From the NCBI RefSeq assembly GCF_900115675.1, contig NZ_FOXI01000002.1:248001-312000 (forward strand): a stretch of DNA of 64,000 bases. The letters are read 5' to 3'. Under the pieces are notes generated by a model. That model did not search any database. It worked only from the letters and a program-made list of their open reading frames with translations, and was not told where the DNA came from. The position numbers were made by a program, and so were the translations under genes. This document shows, piece by piece, positions 62,117 through 64,000 of this stretch; the stretch's first letter is position 1; each line of letters opens with the position of its first letter. The stretch comes from Halolamina pelagica (GTDB taxonomy: Archaea; Halobacteriota; Halobacteria; Halobacteriales; Haloferacaceae).

Positions 62117-62734
62117 GTGTCATCTTCAACACAGAGTCGGCAACAGGGGGAGGTTGCCGGTGGGGTGGTCTCGGGATCGGTCGGGACGGATTCCCCGGAC
62201 CTCTCCGACGACGAGCTGTTCGAGGTGCTCTCGAACCGCCGTCGTCGATACACCGTCCACGCCCTGGAGGAGACAGATGGCGCTGCAGAGATCGGCGACG
62301 TAGCCGAACAGGTCGCGGCCTGGGAGTACGACGTCGACGTCGAGGAGGTGTCCTACGAGGAGCGCAAGCGGGTGTACACGGCGCTCCAGCAGTCTCACCT
62401 CCCGATGATGGACGAGGCGGGCATCGTGGAGTTCAACAAGGACCGCGGGCTGGTCGAACCGACGGAGTCGCTGAACGACATCGAGGTGTACATGGAGGTC
62501 GTCCAGGGTAACGAGATCCCCTGGAGCGTCTACTACCTCGGGCTCTCCGGGGTCGCTGCCACACTCACGGCGGCGGTGTGGCTCGACGCCTGGCCGTTCG
62601 CGCTCCTCCCCGACATCGCGTGGATGACTGCACTCACGGCCATGTTCGCCGTCTCAGCAGTCGCCCACACCTACTTCGCCCGCGGACAGCGCATCGGCGA
62701 GACGGACAAACCGCACGAACTCAGAAGAGAATGA
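62117..62734 (+). CDS. membrane-bound winged-helix protein (DUF7344-like)
   Basis: 205 residues from GTG 62117; earlier starts (GTG 62084, ATG 62090) run through the inverted repeat and add a Trp/His/Tyr-rich stretch unlike haloarchaeal N-termini, so I prefer 62117. The DUF7344 winged helix is clear: LSDDELFEVLSNRRRRYTVH, AAEIGDVAEQVAAWEYDVD, ERKRVYTALQQSHLPMMDEA. Two helices at the end (YLGLSGVAATLTAAVWLDAW; AWMTALTAMFAVSAVAHTYF) anchor it. The stop overlaps the next gene (ATGA), so it likely controls or is co-made with that exported protein. Confidence 0.8.
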   Translation: MSSSTQSRQQGEVAGGVVSGSVGTDSPDLSDDELFEVLSNRRRRYTVHALEETDGAAEIGDVAEQVAAWEYDVDVEEVSYEERKRVYTALQQSHLPMMDEAGIVEFNKDRGLVEPTESLNDIEVYMEVVQGNEIPWSVYYLGLSGVAATLTAAVWLDAWPFALLPDIAWMTALTAMFAVSAVAHTYFARGQRIGETDKPHELRRE

Positions 62735-63279
62735 ACTACCGACGCGCGGTCAGTGTGCTGCTCGCAGTGACGGCGGCGACGATGCTCGTCACGGGGAGCT
62801 TCGGCTTCACCAGCGTCAGCGCCGACCGCGGCGTCTCGGTCGCCGTCGTCGAGTCCGAGAACGCGTACGTGGGCGTGTCCGTCTGTGAGAAGGACAACGG
62901 CACCGGTAACGGCTCGGACCCGGTCAAGGTGACCGTCACGAACCGGTTCTCCGAACCGTTCACGGTCGACGAGATCAGCTGGAGCGATTCCGCTCACCAG
63001 AGCAAGGACCGGTTGAACCCCAAGAAAGGAACCCTGGCTCCCGGCGAATCGCGGACGTTCAACAAAACCTTCGGTGAGCAGGAGGTGACCGTCGAGGTGA
63101 CCGGGGGGCTCGACGCCACCGTCACCGCGGAGGTCGGCGACCGATGCAACAGCGCCAACGAGGAGGGAACGGGAACGCCCACCGAGACGGCGACCCCGAC
63201 TTCGAACGAGACTGCCACTGAAACGGCAACTCCGACGCCTGACACGACGGAGACACCGACGCCGACCGACGACGCCTGA
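62731..63279 (+). CDS. small exported TasA/DUF1102-like protein
   Basis: 182 residues. The signal region RRAVSVLLAVTAATMLVTGS-FGFTSVSADRGVSV has the SipW-dependent look: a helix, then F-T-S-V-S-A-D-R before the first strand. One beta domain follows (VAVVESENAYVGVSVCEKDN; PVKVTVTNRFSEPFTVDEIS; PGESRTFNKTFGEQEVTVEV). Residues 145-182 are a Thr/Pro/Glu repeat with no anchor helix, so it is probably secreted or assembled rather than wall-linked. Two Cys (CEKDN; DRCNS) could form a disulfide. Overlaps the winged-helix gene by 4 nt. Confidence 0.82.
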   Translation: MNYRRAVSVLLAVTAATMLVTGSFGFTSVSADRGVSVAVVESENAYVGVSVCEKDNGTGNGSDPVKVTVTNRFSEPFTVDEISWSDSAHQSKDRLNPKKGTLAPGESRTFNKTFGEQEVTVEVTGGLDATVTAEVGDRCNSANEEGTGTPTETATPTSNETATETATPTPDTTETPTPTDDA

Positions 63280-63295
63280 TTCGCCTCCCGACCGT

Positions 63296-64000
63296 TCAGA
63301 CCGCGCCGTCTTCCTGCAGTCGTTCGATCTCCTCGTCGCTGTACCCCAACTCCGCGAGCACTGCCTCGGTGTGCTCGCCAAGCAACGGCGGGTGTCGTCG
63401 CGCGGTCGCAGTGTAGTCCTCGAACTGCATCGGCGATCCCGGGAGTTCGACCTCGCCGGCGGTCGGGTGAGAGACGCGCTGGCGCATCCCGCGCGCCTCG
63501 GCCTGCGGGTCGTCGAACGCCTCGAGCACGTCCCGGATGCGCCCGACAGGCACGTCGTTGGTCCGGAGCAGGTCGACGACCTCGTCGACGGTCTCGTCGG
63601 CGAACGCGTCGGTCAGGATCGACTCCAGCTCGTCGCGGTTCTCGACGCGTTGCTCGTTGGTCTCGAAGCGCGGGTCGTCGACGAGATCCGGGCGGTCGAG
63701 CGCCTGACAGAGGCGGTACCAGATGGCCTGGCTCGCGCAGGCGACGACGACGTAGCCGTCAGCCGTCTCGAACGCCTGATACGGCGCGATGTTGGGGTGT
63801 CGGGAGCCCATACGTTCGGGCGCCTCACCGGAGGCGAAGCCGTCGGTCGCCATGTAGGTGAGCCAGCCCAGCAGCGCGTCGAACAGCGCCACGTCGATGC
63901 GGTCGCCCCCCTCGTCCGCGAACTCCCGGCGGAACAGCGCCGCCAGGATCGACTGCGTGGCGTACATCCCCGCCGCGAGGTCGGCGACGGCGACCCCGAC
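63296..64000 (-). CDS. CaiB/BaiF family CoA transferase (partial; start lies outside window)
   Basis: The last 234 residues of a family III CoA transferase. Landmarks: VALFDALLGWLTYMATDGFA, SRHPNIAPYQAFETADGYVV, VACASQAIWYRLCQALDRPD, RTNDVPVGRIRDVLEAFDDP and a C-terminal LLGEHTEAVLAELGYSDEE. The reading frame continues past base 64000, so the N-terminal part with the catalytic Asp is not seen. It moves CoA between carboxylic acids; substrate unknown. Convergent with the TasA-like gene (16 bp gap). Confidence 0.88.
   Translation of the reverse strand, partial: VGVAVADLAAGMYATQSILAALFRREFADEGGDRIDVALFDALLGWLTYMATDGFASGEAPERMGSRHPNIAPYQAFETADGYVVVACASQAIWYRLCQALDRPDLVDDPRFETNEQRVENRDELESILTDAFADETVDEVVDLLRTNDVPVGRIRDVLEAFDDPQAEARGMRQRVSHPTAGEVELPGSPMQFEDYTATARRHPPLLGEHTEAVLAELGYSDEEIERLQEDGAV

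Noticed and set aside
1-64000. tRNA genes, CRISPR arrays, insertion sequences, prophage
   Set aside because: I read for the tRNA T-loop consensus, spaced direct repeats and transposase or integrase motifs and found none convincing. A tRNAscan or profile search could still find an intron-containing tRNA that I missed.

Overview
The window is a stretch of haloarchaeal chromosome (class Halobacteria). Coding density is very high, GC is high, and almost every protein is rich in Asp and Glu. Many genes have a TATA-like CTTAA or TTTA element 27-32 nt before the start codon, which fits leaderless transcripts. Archaeal-only genes include transcription factor S, TFB, archaeal NAC, an archaeal mevalonate-pathway decarboxylase, GatCA, SAMP-type JAMM proteases, a tubulin-like protein and a 7S SRP RNA. 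I see no insertion sequence, prophage, CRISPR array, rRNA or tRNA. The genus cannot be named from the sequence alone.

Layout. 0-9.9 kb: phosphomevalonate decarboxylase, a CNNM-type membrane protein, DoxX, a regulator, an MFS carrier, TFS, the NAC-TrmI operon, a creatininase-family hydrolase, a glycosyltransferase and methyltransferase. 10-12.5 kb: methylmalonyl-CoA mutase and epimerase, a propionate/methylmalonyl module. 12.6-24.7 kb: a MenE-like ligase with an acidic tail, an acyl-CoA dehydrogenase, an MFS carrier, a split YeeE/YedE sulfur transporter, a TPP enzyme, a MutS-family ATPase and the pyrBI operon. 24.7-34.4 kb: heme O synthase, RibL with a JAMM protease, a RecJ-like DHH protein, a phospholipase-D-fold surface protein and a thiolase/DUF35 pair. 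34.5-44.8 kb: an internally duplicated protein, SRP RNA, an OYE-family flavoenzyme, Nif3, a J-domain/ferredoxin fusion, a degenerate tubulin-like protein, a molybdate transporter and a rhodanese-JAMM desampylase pair. 44.9-55 kb: YccF, another TPP enzyme, a UPF1-like helicase, aldo/keto reductase, cytidine deaminase, gatCA, acyl-CoA dehydrogenase and TFB.

The most interesting region is 56.8-63.3 kb. It holds a DUF5305 membrane protein, an archaeal signal peptidase I with an extra C-terminal extracytoplasmic domain, a rhomboid protease, a large exported protein with a PGF-CTERM-like tail, a membrane-bound winged-helix protein, and a small exported DUF1102/TasA-like protein whose gene overlaps the winged-helix gene by 4 nt. 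This resembles the bacterial SipW-TasA arrangement of a dedicated signal peptidase with its fibre-type substrates. I propose it as a candidate haloarchaeal surface-filament or matrix system; that function is inferred.

Several metabolic proteins keep their family fold but lack a hallmark catalytic residue: the thiolase (nucleophilic Cys to Ser), its DUF35 partner (no zinc ribbon), the MenE-like ligase (motif-A10 Lys to Thr) and the tubulin-like protein (altered G-box and T7 loop). Each is listed separately below.
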